A DNA stretch of 64,000 bases from Blautia faecis (GTDB taxonomy: Bacteria > Bacillota > Clostridia > Lachnospirales > Lachnospiraceae), in the NCBI RefSeq assembly GCF_020554845.1, contig NZ_JAJCIA010000010.1:1-64000 (forward strand), in the 5' to 3' direction. The translations under genes and the position numbers were made by a program. The first letter of the stretch is position 1; every line of letters starts with the position of its first letter. Positions 48,348-56,377 of the stretch are shown here, in pieces. The notes under the pieces are model-generated. The model did no database searches. It had not been told where the DNA came from and saw only the letters and a program-made list of their open reading frames with translations.

Positions 48348-48579
48348 TTGTATTTCTCCATCCGCAGGTTTTAATCTTACTTTTCCTGCATTTTCTTTTT
48401 TGTTAAAAACTTAAATTTTCATCGTTCAATGAAGATAATTTTTCTTACTTGCTTCTCATATTCATTCTCACAATTTTTCCTTTTCATATAGTCCATTACC
48501 CCCCCCCAACAATTTTGGAGTCCTTAACACGACAACTAGCCTGTGAATGTTCTTTTTTGAAGAGCATCCGCAGGCTAGG
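48348..48579. promoter_or_regulatory. Leader of pglF copy B with hairpin and G9 tract
   Basis: On the minus strand: a stem-loop (48579-48537, arms CTAGCCTG/CAGGCTAG with an inner extension), then AAGGACT, then nine G residues followed by TAA (C9 at 48499-48507 on the + strand), then about 150 nt of AT-rich sequence to the gene. The AAGGACT..G9-TAA arrangement is repeated upstream of the intact pglF copy (52542-52550). Confidence 0.55.
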
Positions 48580-48735
48580 TCAAACCTCCTTATCATAATT
48601 TTTCGGCTTATAGTGTGGGTCAAAATAAGCATCCAAGAAACCATTTATTTGTACATAATTTCCTAGCTTAACCGACACAACCATGCAGAAAAATCATCAT
48701 AACCAGATTCGACTAAGCCAGCGAAACCCTTGTAA
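48580..48735 (-). pseudogene. Decayed C-terminal coding remnant
   Basis: Two frames read together as SGYDDFSAWLCRLS, then after a shift LGNYVQINGFLDAYFDPHY and KPKNYDKEV with a stop at 48580. It has no start and is joined to the truncated sugar transferase. The parent family is not recognised. Confidence 0.4.
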
Positions 48736-49177
48736 AATCAAGGTTTTTCTTGGTTGTCCCTATTATACCGCTATCTCCACTTAACACATCAAAAACCTGC
48801 GGCAACTCATCCAACCGATAATCTCGAATTTTTGCTCCCACTTTGGTGATTCTTGAATCACCACCTACTGTTACAGCAGATCCAATTTTATCAGCGTTAT
48901 TAACCATAGTACGGAATTTATGTATTCTAAATTTTTTGCCATATCTGGTCACACGCTCCTGACGATAAAAAACAGGCCCTTTTGAATCCATTTTTATCAT
49001 CAATGCAATAATCAACATAGGTATAGCCAGGAGAATCAACAGGATAACCCCCACTACAATATCAAAAATCCGTTTCAGAACCAGACTTCCTTTCTTTCGT
49101 GATAAAATATCATAATAAACTTTTACTTCATCACATTTCATAAATTCAGGAAGGTCATCCCATTTTTTCAAAATCAT
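48713..49177 (-). pseudogene. Truncated PglC-like sugar transferase
   Basis: The first 125 or so residues match the intact enzyme at 44135-44818 (FRIHKFRTMVNNADKIGS, DYRLDELPQVFDVLSGD). After that the sequence turns into unrelated residues and stops at 154, losing the VGTRPE motif and the C-terminal third. Likely inactive. Confidence 0.85.
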
Positions 49178-49193
49178 TAGCTGTTTCTCCTAA

Positions 49194-50402
49194 TTATTTT
49201 TCAATATAGTTCTTTACAATCTCACAATAATTTTCAATTACATATTCCACTTCTTCGTCGGTCAATTTAGTGTGAAGTGGCAGTGTAATTTCATTTTCAA
49301 ATCTCTTATAAGCGTTTGGATAATCTTTAATATCAAACCCAAGATTCTTGTATGCAGTCATCATTGGCAATGGCTTATAATGTACATTACATGCAATTCC
49401 TTTTTCCGCCATTTTTACAATAATCTCATGTCTCTGTTCCAAAGTAATCCCCGGAATTCTTGTAATATAAAGATGACCTGATGACTGATGTTCATCTGCA
49501 TAGTGATTCAGGACTTCAATTCCTAATGGCTTAAATGCATCATCATATCTTCCAATAATTTCTTTTCTTCTGGCAAGTAAGCCTTTATAACGCTTCATCT
49601 GTGCAAGACCAATCCCTGCAACAACATCTGTCATATTGCATTTATACCATGGACCGACGATATCATATTCCCATGCACCAAGCTGAGTCTTAGCAAGAGC
49701 ATCTTTTGACTGTCCATGAAGGGAAAGCAATTGATATTTATGATATAATTCTTCATTATCAATTCCCTCAATATCTTTCCACGTAGCAGCTCCGCCTTCT
49801 GCAGTTGTAAAATTTTTCACTGCATGAAAACTAAAGTTACTAAAATCAGCAATACTTCCAACCTTTTTGCCATGCCACTCTGCTCCAAACGCATGAGCTG
49901 CATCAGTCATTACAATAATTCTTTCTATTGCTTTTTGAATATCGTTTGACGGATGGAACAGATGTTTCTTACTTTCAACTATAGAAAAGATTCTGTCATA
50001 ATCGCATGGTACACCACCAAGATCAATAGGAATAATTACTTTAGTTTTTTCTGTAATTGCATCTGCAAGTTTCTCATAATCCATTTCAAGAGAATCTTTT
50101 TGTGTATCAATTAATACAAGCTTTGCACCTACATGGCATACTACAGATGCACTTGCTGTATAGGTATAAGCGCAGGTAATTACTTCATCACCTTCTCCTA
50201 CTCCTAAAACTCTCAGTGTCATTTCCGCACAGGCTGTCTGTGAATTCAAACATACTGCTCTGTTGACGCCACAAAAATCAGCAACTTCACGCTCTAATTC
50301 TTTTGTTTTCGGTCCGGTAGTAATCCAACCGGAACGAAGTGCTTCTGCGACCTGTTCAACCTCTGCATCTGTAATATCTGGTGGTGAAAATGGTATTCTC
50401 AT
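49194..50402 (-). CDS. DegT/DnrJ/EryC1 aminotransferase (PglE-like), copy A
   Basis: Full-length 402-residue PLP aminotransferase with the same SFHAVKNFTTAEGGAA lysine block as copy B. Differences between the copies are scattered single residues. It follows the intact pglF and precedes the truncated pglC. Both copies look active, so this step is duplicated. Confidence 0.93.
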   Translation of the reverse strand: MRIPFSPPDITDAEVEQVAEALRSGWITTGPKTKELEREVADFCGVNRAVCLNSQTACAEMTLRVLGVGEGDEVITCAYTYTASASVVCHVGAKLVLIDTQKDSLEMDYEKLADAITEKTKVIIPIDLGGVPCDYDRIFSIVESKKHLFHPSNDIQKAIERIIVMTDAAHAFGAEWHGKKVGSIADFSNFSFHAVKNFTTAEGGAATWKDIEGIDNEELYHKYQLLSLHGQSKDALAKTQLGAWEYDIVGPWYKCNMTDVVAGIGLAQMKRYKGLLARRKEIIGRYDDAFKPLGIEVLNHYADEHQSSGHLYITRIPGITLEQRHEIIVKMAEKGIACNVHYKPLPMMTAYKNLGFDIKDYPNAYKRFENEITLPLHTKLTDEEVEYVIENYCEIVKNYIEK

Positions 50403-50447
50403 TGTTCTCTGCCTCTCTTTAAATTTAATAATATATGCTCAAATAAA

Positions 50448-52517
50448 TTAATGATTATTTTCAGTTGCTTTATTGAATAATTTCTTATATGTCTCCCCAT
50501 GCAGCTTCAAATCATCTTTCGCCGCATGATAAGTCGGCACAATCTCTTCCACATAACCTCTAATATTCGGATCATTTCCATAAGCCACCACAGCCAGTTT
50601 CTCCATCTGCTGCAGGAACTCATCCGTATCAAACGGAATCGGCTTCCCAATATGAATCAGATCATTATCTGTTTTTGTCAGGCCTTCCTCTGCCATCAGC
50701 TTCTCTTCATAAAGCTTCTCACCAGGTCTCAAACCAGTGTATTCCACTTTAATATCCACATCCGGAGTCAAACCAGACATCTTAATCAAGTTTCTAGCCA
50801 GTGTATCAATCTTCACCGAAGCTCCCATATCAAGTACAAAAATCTCTCCGCCCTTTGCATAGGTTCCAGCCTGAAGTACCAAACTTACTGCTTCTGGGAT
50901 TGTCATGAAATAGCGGATGATATCTGGATGGGTAACAGTCACAGGACCGCCTTTTGCAATCTGCTTCTTAAACAGTGGAATAACAGATCCGTTACTTCCC
51001 AGTACGTTTCCGAAACGAACCGCAACAAATTCCGTTCTGAATTTTCTCTCACCATTTTCCCCTGCATTATCAGCAGTAGCTGCCACCTCAGCGAGTGCTT
51101 CCTCACTATCCTCATAGTGGCTTCCCAGTAACGGAAGCAAATCTTCTCTTCCAGTTCTGCTGATCTTATCCATGGTCTGGATGACCATCTCGCAGAGACG
51201 CTTACTGGCACCCATGATGTTGGTTGGATTCACAGCTTTGTCTGTACTGATCAGTACGAAACGCTGGCAGCCATTTTTCAAAGCTGCATGAGCAGTTTTA
51301 TAGGTTCCCATCACATTGTTCTTGATTGCCTCACATGGGCTTGTCTCCATAAGTGGTACATGCTTATGTGCAGCTGCATGATAAACAATGTCTGGCTTGT
51401 ATGTTTCAAATACATCATTAATCTTTCTGGTATCGCGCACGGAACCGATCAGTACCACCAGATCCAGATGTGGATATTTGGAGCGAAGCTCCTGTTCAAT
51501 GTCGTATGCATTGTTCTCATAGACATCGAAGATTACCAGGCGTTTCGGAGCGTGGGCTGCGATCTGACGACAAAGCTCACTTCCGATGGAACCGCCGCCA
51601 CCAGTTACCAGAATGGTTTTTCCACTGATGTAGCGGAAAATCTCATCCATATTTACTTTGATAGGCTCTCTTCCAAGAAGGTCTTCCACTGCCACGTCTT
51701 TCATTTTGCTGAGGGACACTTCTCCGGTGACGAACTGATATACGCCTGGAAGGATTTTCATTTCACATTTGGTTTCTTTGCAGATGTTCAGGATATCTCT
51801 TCGCTCTGCCGCACTTGCACTTGGAATTGCCAGAAGAATCTGGTCAATTTTATATTTTTTTGCGCTTGCAAGAATGTCATCACGACCGCCTACAATGGGC
51901 ACACTCTCCATATAACGTCCCCATTTGTTGGGGTTATCGTCAATAATACAGCAGACCTTTCCTTTCGGCTCTTTGGCACGTTCAACGTCGCGGAGAATAA
52001 TCTGTCCTGCCTGTCCGGCTCCGATCAGCATAATGTGATGCAGCGGACCTTCCTCTTCCTTCTGTTTCCGTGTTCTTTCCAGAAGAACAAATCGATATGA
52101 AAAACGGATTCCTGTAATCAGGCAAAATTGAATAATGGTTCCGAAGAGATAATAGGACATTGGCATTCTCTGAATGGCAAATGTGATTCCAATTATCTGG
52201 AACAAGAATGTAATTACAGTAGATAAGCAAATTCTTAACAGCTCACTGTAGCTTGCGAAGCGCCATACGCTGTTATAGAGACGCAATGCCCAAAAGACAA
52301 AAACAGAGAATACTGTATACCATGGTGCAAATTTCAGATAGGCAGACAAATATTCTCCGGGTATTGCGGAGTATGTACAATCAAAGCGGAACCACAGTCC
52401 GAGAAAGTATGCGGCGTTTACGGCGATCACATCATAAATCATCAGGTAAAGTGCGATTACCTGCCAATGCTCTAACTTTCTTTTTTTGCGTTCGATTTTT
52501 TGTTTTTTCGTTGTCAT
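50448..52517 (-). CDS. PglF/CapD-like nucleotide-sugar 4,6-dehydratase
   Basis: Membrane-anchored UDP-GlcNAc 4,6-dehydratase type. The 689-residue protein has four N-terminal helices (to about 120), a first nucleotide-binding domain (HIMLIGAGQAGQIILRDVER), and the SDR catalytic domain (ILVTGGGGSIGSELCRQIAA, STDKAVNPTNIMGASKRL, GLRPGEKLYEEKL). It contains an extra segment of about 35 residues (LPLLGSHYEDSEEALAEVAA...) not in copy B. First gene of the capsule operon; reached through a long structured leader. Confidence 0.93.
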   Translation of the reverse strand: MTTKKQKIERKKRKLEHWQVIALYLMIYDVIAVNAAYFLGLWFRFDCTYSAIPGEYLSAYLKFAPWYTVFSVFVFWALRLYNSVWRFASYSELLRICLSTVITFLFQIIGITFAIQRMPMSYYLFGTIIQFCLITGIRFSYRFVLLERTRKQKEEEGPLHHIMLIGAGQAGQIILRDVERAKEPKGKVCCIIDDNPNKWGRYMESVPIVGGRDDILASAKKYKIDQILLAIPSASAAERRDILNICKETKCEMKILPGVYQFVTGEVSLSKMKDVAVEDLLGREPIKVNMDEIFRYISGKTILVTGGGGSIGSELCRQIAAHAPKRLVIFDVYENNAYDIEQELRSKYPHLDLVVLIGSVRDTRKINDVFETYKPDIVYHAAAHKHVPLMETSPCEAIKNNVMGTYKTAHAALKNGCQRFVLISTDKAVNPTNIMGASKRLCEMVIQTMDKISRTGREDLLPLLGSHYEDSEEALAEVAATADNAGENGERKFRTEFVAVRFGNVLGSNGSVIPLFKKQIAKGGPVTVTHPDIIRYFMTIPEAVSLVLQAGTYAKGGEIFVLDMGASVKIDTLARNLIKMSGLTPDVDIKVEYTGLRPGEKLYEEKLMAEEGLTKTDNDLIHIGKPIPFDTDEFLQQMEKLAVVAYGNDPNIRGYVEEIVPTYHAAKDDLKLHGETYKKLFNKATENNH

Positions 52518-52746
52518 TTCTTAATCATATGGACGGAGTTACCCCCCCCCAGTCCTTTCCTCCCATTTTTTCATAACTTTGACCACTTACCAGATAGCTT
52601 CCTGTCTGGTGCTTCGGCGACTCCCAAGATATCTTGGGGAAGTCCGGAACCCGCACCGGCGGTGGTCTGCCGAAAAGCCTGCGTCACTGGCGCAGCCTCT
52701 TTGCCCGGTTACCCGGTTTTATAGATAAGCGCGTTCGTAACGCTGC
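52518..52746 (-). promoter_or_regulatory. Structured leader / candidate guide-type RNA before capsule operon
   Basis: A GC-rich island in AT-rich surroundings. On the + strand coordinates: hairpin 52731-52743 (GCGTT/AACGC); CCGG pair within 52704-52716; hairpin 52677-52697 (CTGCG/CGCAG); a closing stem 52613-52621 with 52665-52674 (TTCGGCGAC / GTCTGCCGAA) that encloses a 16-nt palindrome (52623-52638, CCCAAGAT/ATCTTGGG); hairpin 52589-52610 (ACCAGA/TCTGGT); then AAGGACT and nine G (minus strand; 52550-52542). No known riboswitch consensus was recognised. It lies directly 3' of the dead TnpB gene, where TnpB guide RNAs are normally encoded. Confidence 0.6.
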
Positions 52747-52774
52747 TTATTATCATTTTTATCTTTGTTGTCAA
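52747..52774 (-). promoter_or_regulatory. Promoter of capsule operon
   Basis: Minus strand TTGACA (52774-52769), 16-nt spacer, TAATAA (52752-52747). It starts 9 nt after the tnpB-like stop codon. The start would be near 52740, giving a leader of about 220 nt before pglF. Confidence 0.65.
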
Positions 52775-52782
52775 TAATTATT

Positions 52783-53961
52783 TTATTCTACTTCCGCGAA
52801 AAAACTGTCCTGGCATTTCCTGCCAAGATTTCTGGCGTCATTCAGGAAGCGGTTTCCCTGATGACCATTTTCACAGAGGAATTCATTTCCCTTCCGGCGA
52901 ACCTTGCCGCCGCAGATGGCACATTTGTCCTTCAGTCCGTCTGTTCTGGTTTCCAGTACCAGAATTCCTTCTGCCCAGGCTTTGTACTGCAGGTTGGTCC
53001 GGATCTTACTGCTTAAGTGAAGCGGGGAAAAATTGCCGCTTTTTACCATTGCCATCCGGGTGAAGTTCTGGTCGTAATCGGGGAGGACAATGATTCCTGC
53101 CTGATTCTCTTTGCAGAAGTTCAGGATCTCACGGCTAACCTGATGGGCGTAGTGCTCCGACAGGTTCTTCAGGTGCATGTAGTACTTCCGATTTGGCTGG
53201 GGACTATTGTCTCCCACTGTGTTTGGTCTGGATTTCTGTATTCTGGTCTCCAGCAGCTTGCAGCGGTGACGGTACGCATCTCCGCCCCGGCAGGTGTGTA
53301 CAGCCAGCTGATTTCCCTGTTCATCCAGAATGCAGCACACTGCGAAGGTGTCTGTGTTTGTAAAGCGGACACTGCACAGGTTCGTGCCTTCTGCCATTCG
53401 TTCTTTGGCAGTGCGGGCGTCGCTGTTCTCCTGTTTCACCGGGATATTCAGCAGGTAGCGCCTGCCCTCCTTTACCAGGGTGGGCGACATCAGCTGACCA
53501 TCTTGGGGAAAGGGGCGTCCTTTCAGCTTGCAGTCTGTCCAGATCCATTTCTCACCGTTCCACAGCTTCAGGCAAATGGATCTGTCGGTGAGGTCGGAAT
53601 ACATTCCTTTAAAAAAGGTAACCTTGGCTTCCAGCTTCTCAGGGAATCCGGACTGAAGCTCCTGGGTGCTTTTTACTGTGGCAGATGCTTTGTTAATGGC
53701 TGCGCGTCTCAGGTAGACAGGTACTTTTCCCATTGGTAAGGGGTTAGTGGGCTGTCTGCCGTCCCGACCGGCCAGGGTCAGGAGCTCCAGACTGCGCTGG
53801 ATGTCGAAGAGGCTGCTGTTCCACAGTTCTTCATGCTGTCTCAGAAGGTGGTAGTAAAACTCCACCACGTTCTGAAAATATTCTTCTGTTCTGTCCAGCC
53901 ATATAGGCTCCGGACAAACCAGGCGCATGCGCCAGGTTCGGATGCTGTATCCTGTTTTCAT
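52783..53961 (-). CDS. TnpB-family protein lacking RuvC catalytic residues (TldR-like)
   Basis: IS605-type TnpB (ancestor of Cas12) of 392 residues, normal family length, with the usual N-terminal part (PVYLRRAAINKASATVKS, FFKGMYSD, LKLWNGEKWIWT) and zinc ribbon CAICGG...CENGH near residues 347-366. All three RuvC residues are replaced: RuvC-I V-D-L-G becomes VRFTNTDTFAVCC (Asp to Arg, about 199), RuvC-II I-V-x-E becomes GIIVLPDYD (Glu to Pro 294), and RuvC-III R-D-x-N becomes NRFLNDARNL (Asp to Phe 372). The reading frame is intact, so it looks selected as an RNA-binding, non-cleaving protein. No tnpA or IS ends nearby. It sits directly upstream of the capsule operon, on the same strand. Confidence 0.88.
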   Translation of the reverse strand: MKTGYSIRTWRMRLVCPEPIWLDRTEEYFQNVVEFYYHLLRQHEELWNSSLFDIQRSLELLTLAGRDGRQPTNPLPMGKVPVYLRRAAINKASATVKSTQELQSGFPEKLEAKVTFFKGMYSDLTDRSICLKLWNGEKWIWTDCKLKGRPFPQDGQLMSPTLVKEGRRYLLNIPVKQENSDARTAKERMAEGTNLCSVRFTNTDTFAVCCILDEQGNQLAVHTCRGGDAYRHRCKLLETRIQKSRPNTVGDNSPQPNRKYYMHLKNLSEHYAHQVSREILNFCKENQAGIIVLPDYDQNFTRMAMVKSGNFSPLHLSSKIRTNLQYKAWAEGILVLETRTDGLKDKCAICGGKVRRKGNEFLCENGHQGNRFLNDARNLGRKCQDSFFAEVE

Positions 53962-53982
53962 AAATTTTGTCTGTGATTTCTG

Positions 53983-54077
53983 CTAGTACATCGAAAATTA
54001 AGTTTCTGCTATATTGGCGCAGCAGATGAAAAATCAGACAAGTCAATATGGCAGTTACTTAATATTCGATGTACTAG
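53983..54077. repeat. 95-nt near-perfect inverted repeat upstream of dead tnpB
   Basis: Arms of 21 nt, starting CTAGTACATCGAA and ending TTCGATGTACTAG, match with one mismatch. A second pair inside (CTGCTATATTG / CAATATGGCAG) extends the pairing. It lies 22 nt before the tnpB-like ATG in its 5' leader. It could fold as a very stable RNA hairpin, be an operator, or be a recombination site for the neighbouring integrase. Confidence 0.8.
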
Positions 54078-54089
54078 TTTCTTTCGTAA

Positions 54090-54113
54090 TATTTCAGTAA
54101 TGCGACGGTCATC
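54090..54113. repeat. Left repeat flanking the integrase gene
   Basis: TATTTCAGTAATGCG (54090-54104) is the exact reverse complement of CGCATTACTGAAATA at 55673-55687. TAATGCGAC plus GGTCATC (54098-54113) recurs directly at 55686-55694 and 55700-55706 with a 5-nt insert. Possible recombinase or regulator sites. Confidence 0.5.
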
Positions 54114-54152
54114 CAGGCAGTTTTTCTGCTTTCTTTCCCATCGTCGTTTTAC

Positions 54153-54181
54153 ATTCTATCGCGAATAACAGGGAAAGTCAA
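54153..54181 (-). promoter_or_regulatory. Promoter of dead tnpB gene
   Basis: Minus strand TTGACT (54181-54176), 17-nt spacer, TAGAAT (54158-54153). The start near 54146 gives a leader of about 185 nt that includes the 95-nt inverted repeat. Confidence 0.65.
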
Positions 54182-54335
54182 CCGATTATAGCGACTATAG
54201 ACTCTTTTTGTCGAATTATACCATAATTTGTTCCAAATTCACCTTTTTCCATTAGTTTTTCAAAGGGATTTTTTTGATATAAAATAATTGCGTGGTCATA
54301 TAATTGGTACATACTTATAGAATAAGGAGGCAGCT

Positions 54336-55478
54336 ATGTGCAGAAAAGGTGAAAACATACGCAAACGCAAGGACGGGCGCTGGGAAGCCCGTTATATCAA
54401 ATACCGTGATCCGGAGGGAAAAATCCACTACGGTTCCCTCTATGGCAAAACATATGGAGAAGTAAAGGACAAACGAAACAAAAAAATTGCAGAAGTGCCA
54501 GGCTATGGACATCTGGTGCGAAATTCTGGCATTTTAAATTATCAGGCTACCTTCGAAACAGCCGCAGAACATTGGAAACAGGAAATCCGCTATACCATCA
54601 AGGACAGTACTTTTTCCAATTATGAAGCGATCTTGAAGAATCAGCTTCTTCCGGAGCTTGGCAGCACCCAGATACGGAAAATCAGCAATTCTCAGATCAC
54701 GCAGCTTATTCATAAGAAAAAAGAGCTGGCATTGTCTGCAGGAACCATTCATGTAATTTTAAGCGTACTCCACAGCATTTTGAACTTTGCAGCAAAGGGA
54801 GGCGCCTATACCAGTGAACCAATCCGCTACCCCCATTTGGCTGGCACCAGCCAGAAGGTGCAGATTATGAAGCTTACAAACTATAACCAGCTGGAGAAAT
54901 TTCTTATTGACAATATCAGTGATTTCCATTTCGGTCTGCTGCTTTGCATGCATACCGGCATCCGTGTAGGCGAACTCAGCGGCCTGCGCTGGGAAGATGT
55001 GGATTTCACCCAGCACAAAATCCGCATACAGCGTACTGTGATCCGTATCAAAAATCTGGATCAGACCGCCAATCCGGACACTGGAAAAATCCCAAAAACC
55101 ATTCTGTATATAGGCCCGCCGAAGACAGAACATTCCAACAGGGAAATTCCATTGCCAGACAAGCTGTTGTTTTATGCGAAACGTTTTCGTAAAGATGGCT
55201 CCGCATATATTTTGTCTGGAACTGCCAGATGCATGGAGCCGCGGGTCATCCAGCGCAGATATGCAGCACTGCTAAAAACCTGTGGAATTCCCCCCATTAA
55301 AATCCATGCTCTCCGGCATCAGTTTTCCTGTCGCTGGGTAGAGCATGGCTTCGATACCAAGTCCCTGTCCGAAATACTTGGACATACTTCCGTGCGAACC
55401 ACACTGGATCTGTATGTGCATATCCAGGCGGAAACGAAGCGACAGTATATGAATCAGATGATGGAGCAGGCAATATAA
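54336..55478 (+). CDS. Tyrosine recombinase / integrase
   Basis: Site-specific recombinase of 380 residues. Start follows AAGGAGGCAGCT. N-terminal AP2-like arm-binding domain (RKRKDGRWEARYIKYRDPEG), SAM-like core-binding domain (about 60-165), catalytic domain with Arg in HTGIRVGELSGLRW, HALRHQFSCRW (H-x-x-R), LGHTSVRTTLDLYVH (His and Tyr). All catalytic residues are present. No excisionase, tRNA site or other phage genes are beside it, so it is a lone integrase, as in DNA-inversion switches or element remnants. Confidence 0.93.
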   Translation: MCRKGENIRKRKDGRWEARYIKYRDPEGKIHYGSLYGKTYGEVKDKRNKKIAEVPGYGHLVRNSGILNYQATFETAAEHWKQEIRYTIKDSTFSNYEAILKNQLLPELGSTQIRKISNSQITQLIHKKKELALSAGTIHVILSVLHSILNFAAKGGAYTSEPIRYPHLAGTSQKVQIMKLTNYNQLEKFLIDNISDFHFGLLLCMHTGIRVGELSGLRWEDVDFTQHKIRIQRTVIRIKNLDQTANPDTGKIPKTILYIGPPKTEHSNREIPLPDKLLFYAKRFRKDGSAYILSGTARCMEPRVIQRRYAALLKTCGIPPIKIHALRHQFSCRWVEHGFDTKSLSEILGHTSVRTTLDLYVHIQAETKRQYMNQMMEQAI

Positions 55479-55818
55479 CAGAATGAACAATTTCAGAAAA
55501 GGCAGTTATGCCAGAGAAATCTCTTTTGAGAGAGCTCTGGTGTGACTGTCTTTTTTGCTGTCTGGAAAAGGTGACCGGATACTGAAAAATCTCAATTTCT
55601 AAAATAAGGGGTCTTTATTCGTGGTCGATAGTCCAAATTGTACTGATTTTCTGTGCGTTTGCAGCGCAAATACGCATTACTGAAATAATGCGACTTGGAG
55701 GTCATCTTTTTTTATTGTTTCCGGTTGGGTGGTGGGTTATTCAAATTTGCTTCTATATGTTTCTAACATAGTTAGGGCCGGGAACGATCAGGTAAGTGAT
55801 GTCCCGGCCAGGTTTTAT
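55479..55818. other. Gene-free stretch downstream of integrase
   Basis: Holds an integrase-side hairpin (CCAGAG/CTCTGG around 55510-55541), the right repeat CGCATTACTGAAATAATGCGAC (55673-55694, itself a GCATTA/TAATGC palindrome), and a strong terminator at 55776-55809. No ORF with a ribosome site was seen. Confidence 0.55.
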
Positions 55819-55820
55819 TT
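55776..55820 (+). terminator. Intrinsic terminator
   Basis: GGCCGGGA (55776-55783) and TCCCGGCC (55802-55809) form a perfect 8-bp GC stem followed by AGGTTTTATTTATTTT. Confidence 0.75.
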
Positions 55821-56240
55821 ATTTTATACCAAATTCTTTCATGAGTTTTTTCTGATATTCTTCATCTTCTGTAGCTTTTATACAATCTTCAATGCGATTG
55901 GAAGAAAGTAATTTTTTATTCAGCGTATTTAAGGCTATACGCTCCTTTTCACGTCCATCTTTCTCTATCATCTGTCCCAATCTCGTCATTGTCATCGCCT
56001 CCTTAATCTCATCAAGTTCTGCTCCATCCAAGAACTTATCTGCCAGAGTATACAACATAGCCATCACTTTATCCGCCATATCATTATGCTCTTCTTTCGC
56101 TATTAGAATTCCTTCTTTAATCTTATCCTTACGGCTCATCTGGCCACCCATAAGTGGTGTCATACTAAGCTGTGCGATGTCATCTTCTGTAAAATCCAAG
56201 AATGTAAGCTCAGATTCACCCGCTTTTCCTTCTTCTATAT
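55819..56240 (-). pseudogene. C-terminal fragment of Rpn/PDDEXK family protein
   Basis: Reads EEGKAGESELTFLDFTEDDI, QLSMTPLMGGQMSRKDKIKE and a charged helical tail (LIEKDGREKERIALNTL region) ending KKLMKEFGIK. This is the tail of recombination-promoting nuclease/putative transposase proteins. The nuclease half is missing, so it is a remnant. Confidence 0.7.
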
Positions 56241-56377
56241 CCCCATTTTATCACAATGTAATATAAAAATCATCTTAAAAGTTTATAAATTTATCAAAAA
56301 AAGAAGCAAACCACGTTATATAATGATTTGCTTCTTTCTATATTGATATCCCTCTCACCAGAGGAATCTCATTCTCT

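Noticed and set aside
52589..52745. c-di-GMP, cobalamin or SRP-type RNA at the structured leader
   Set aside because: Fragments resemble parts of these consensus sequences, but the order of elements and conserved loops do not match on either strand.
52783..53961. Active IS200/IS605 transposon
   Set aside because: No tnpA, no IS end hairpins with target sites in place, and RuvC residues are missing.
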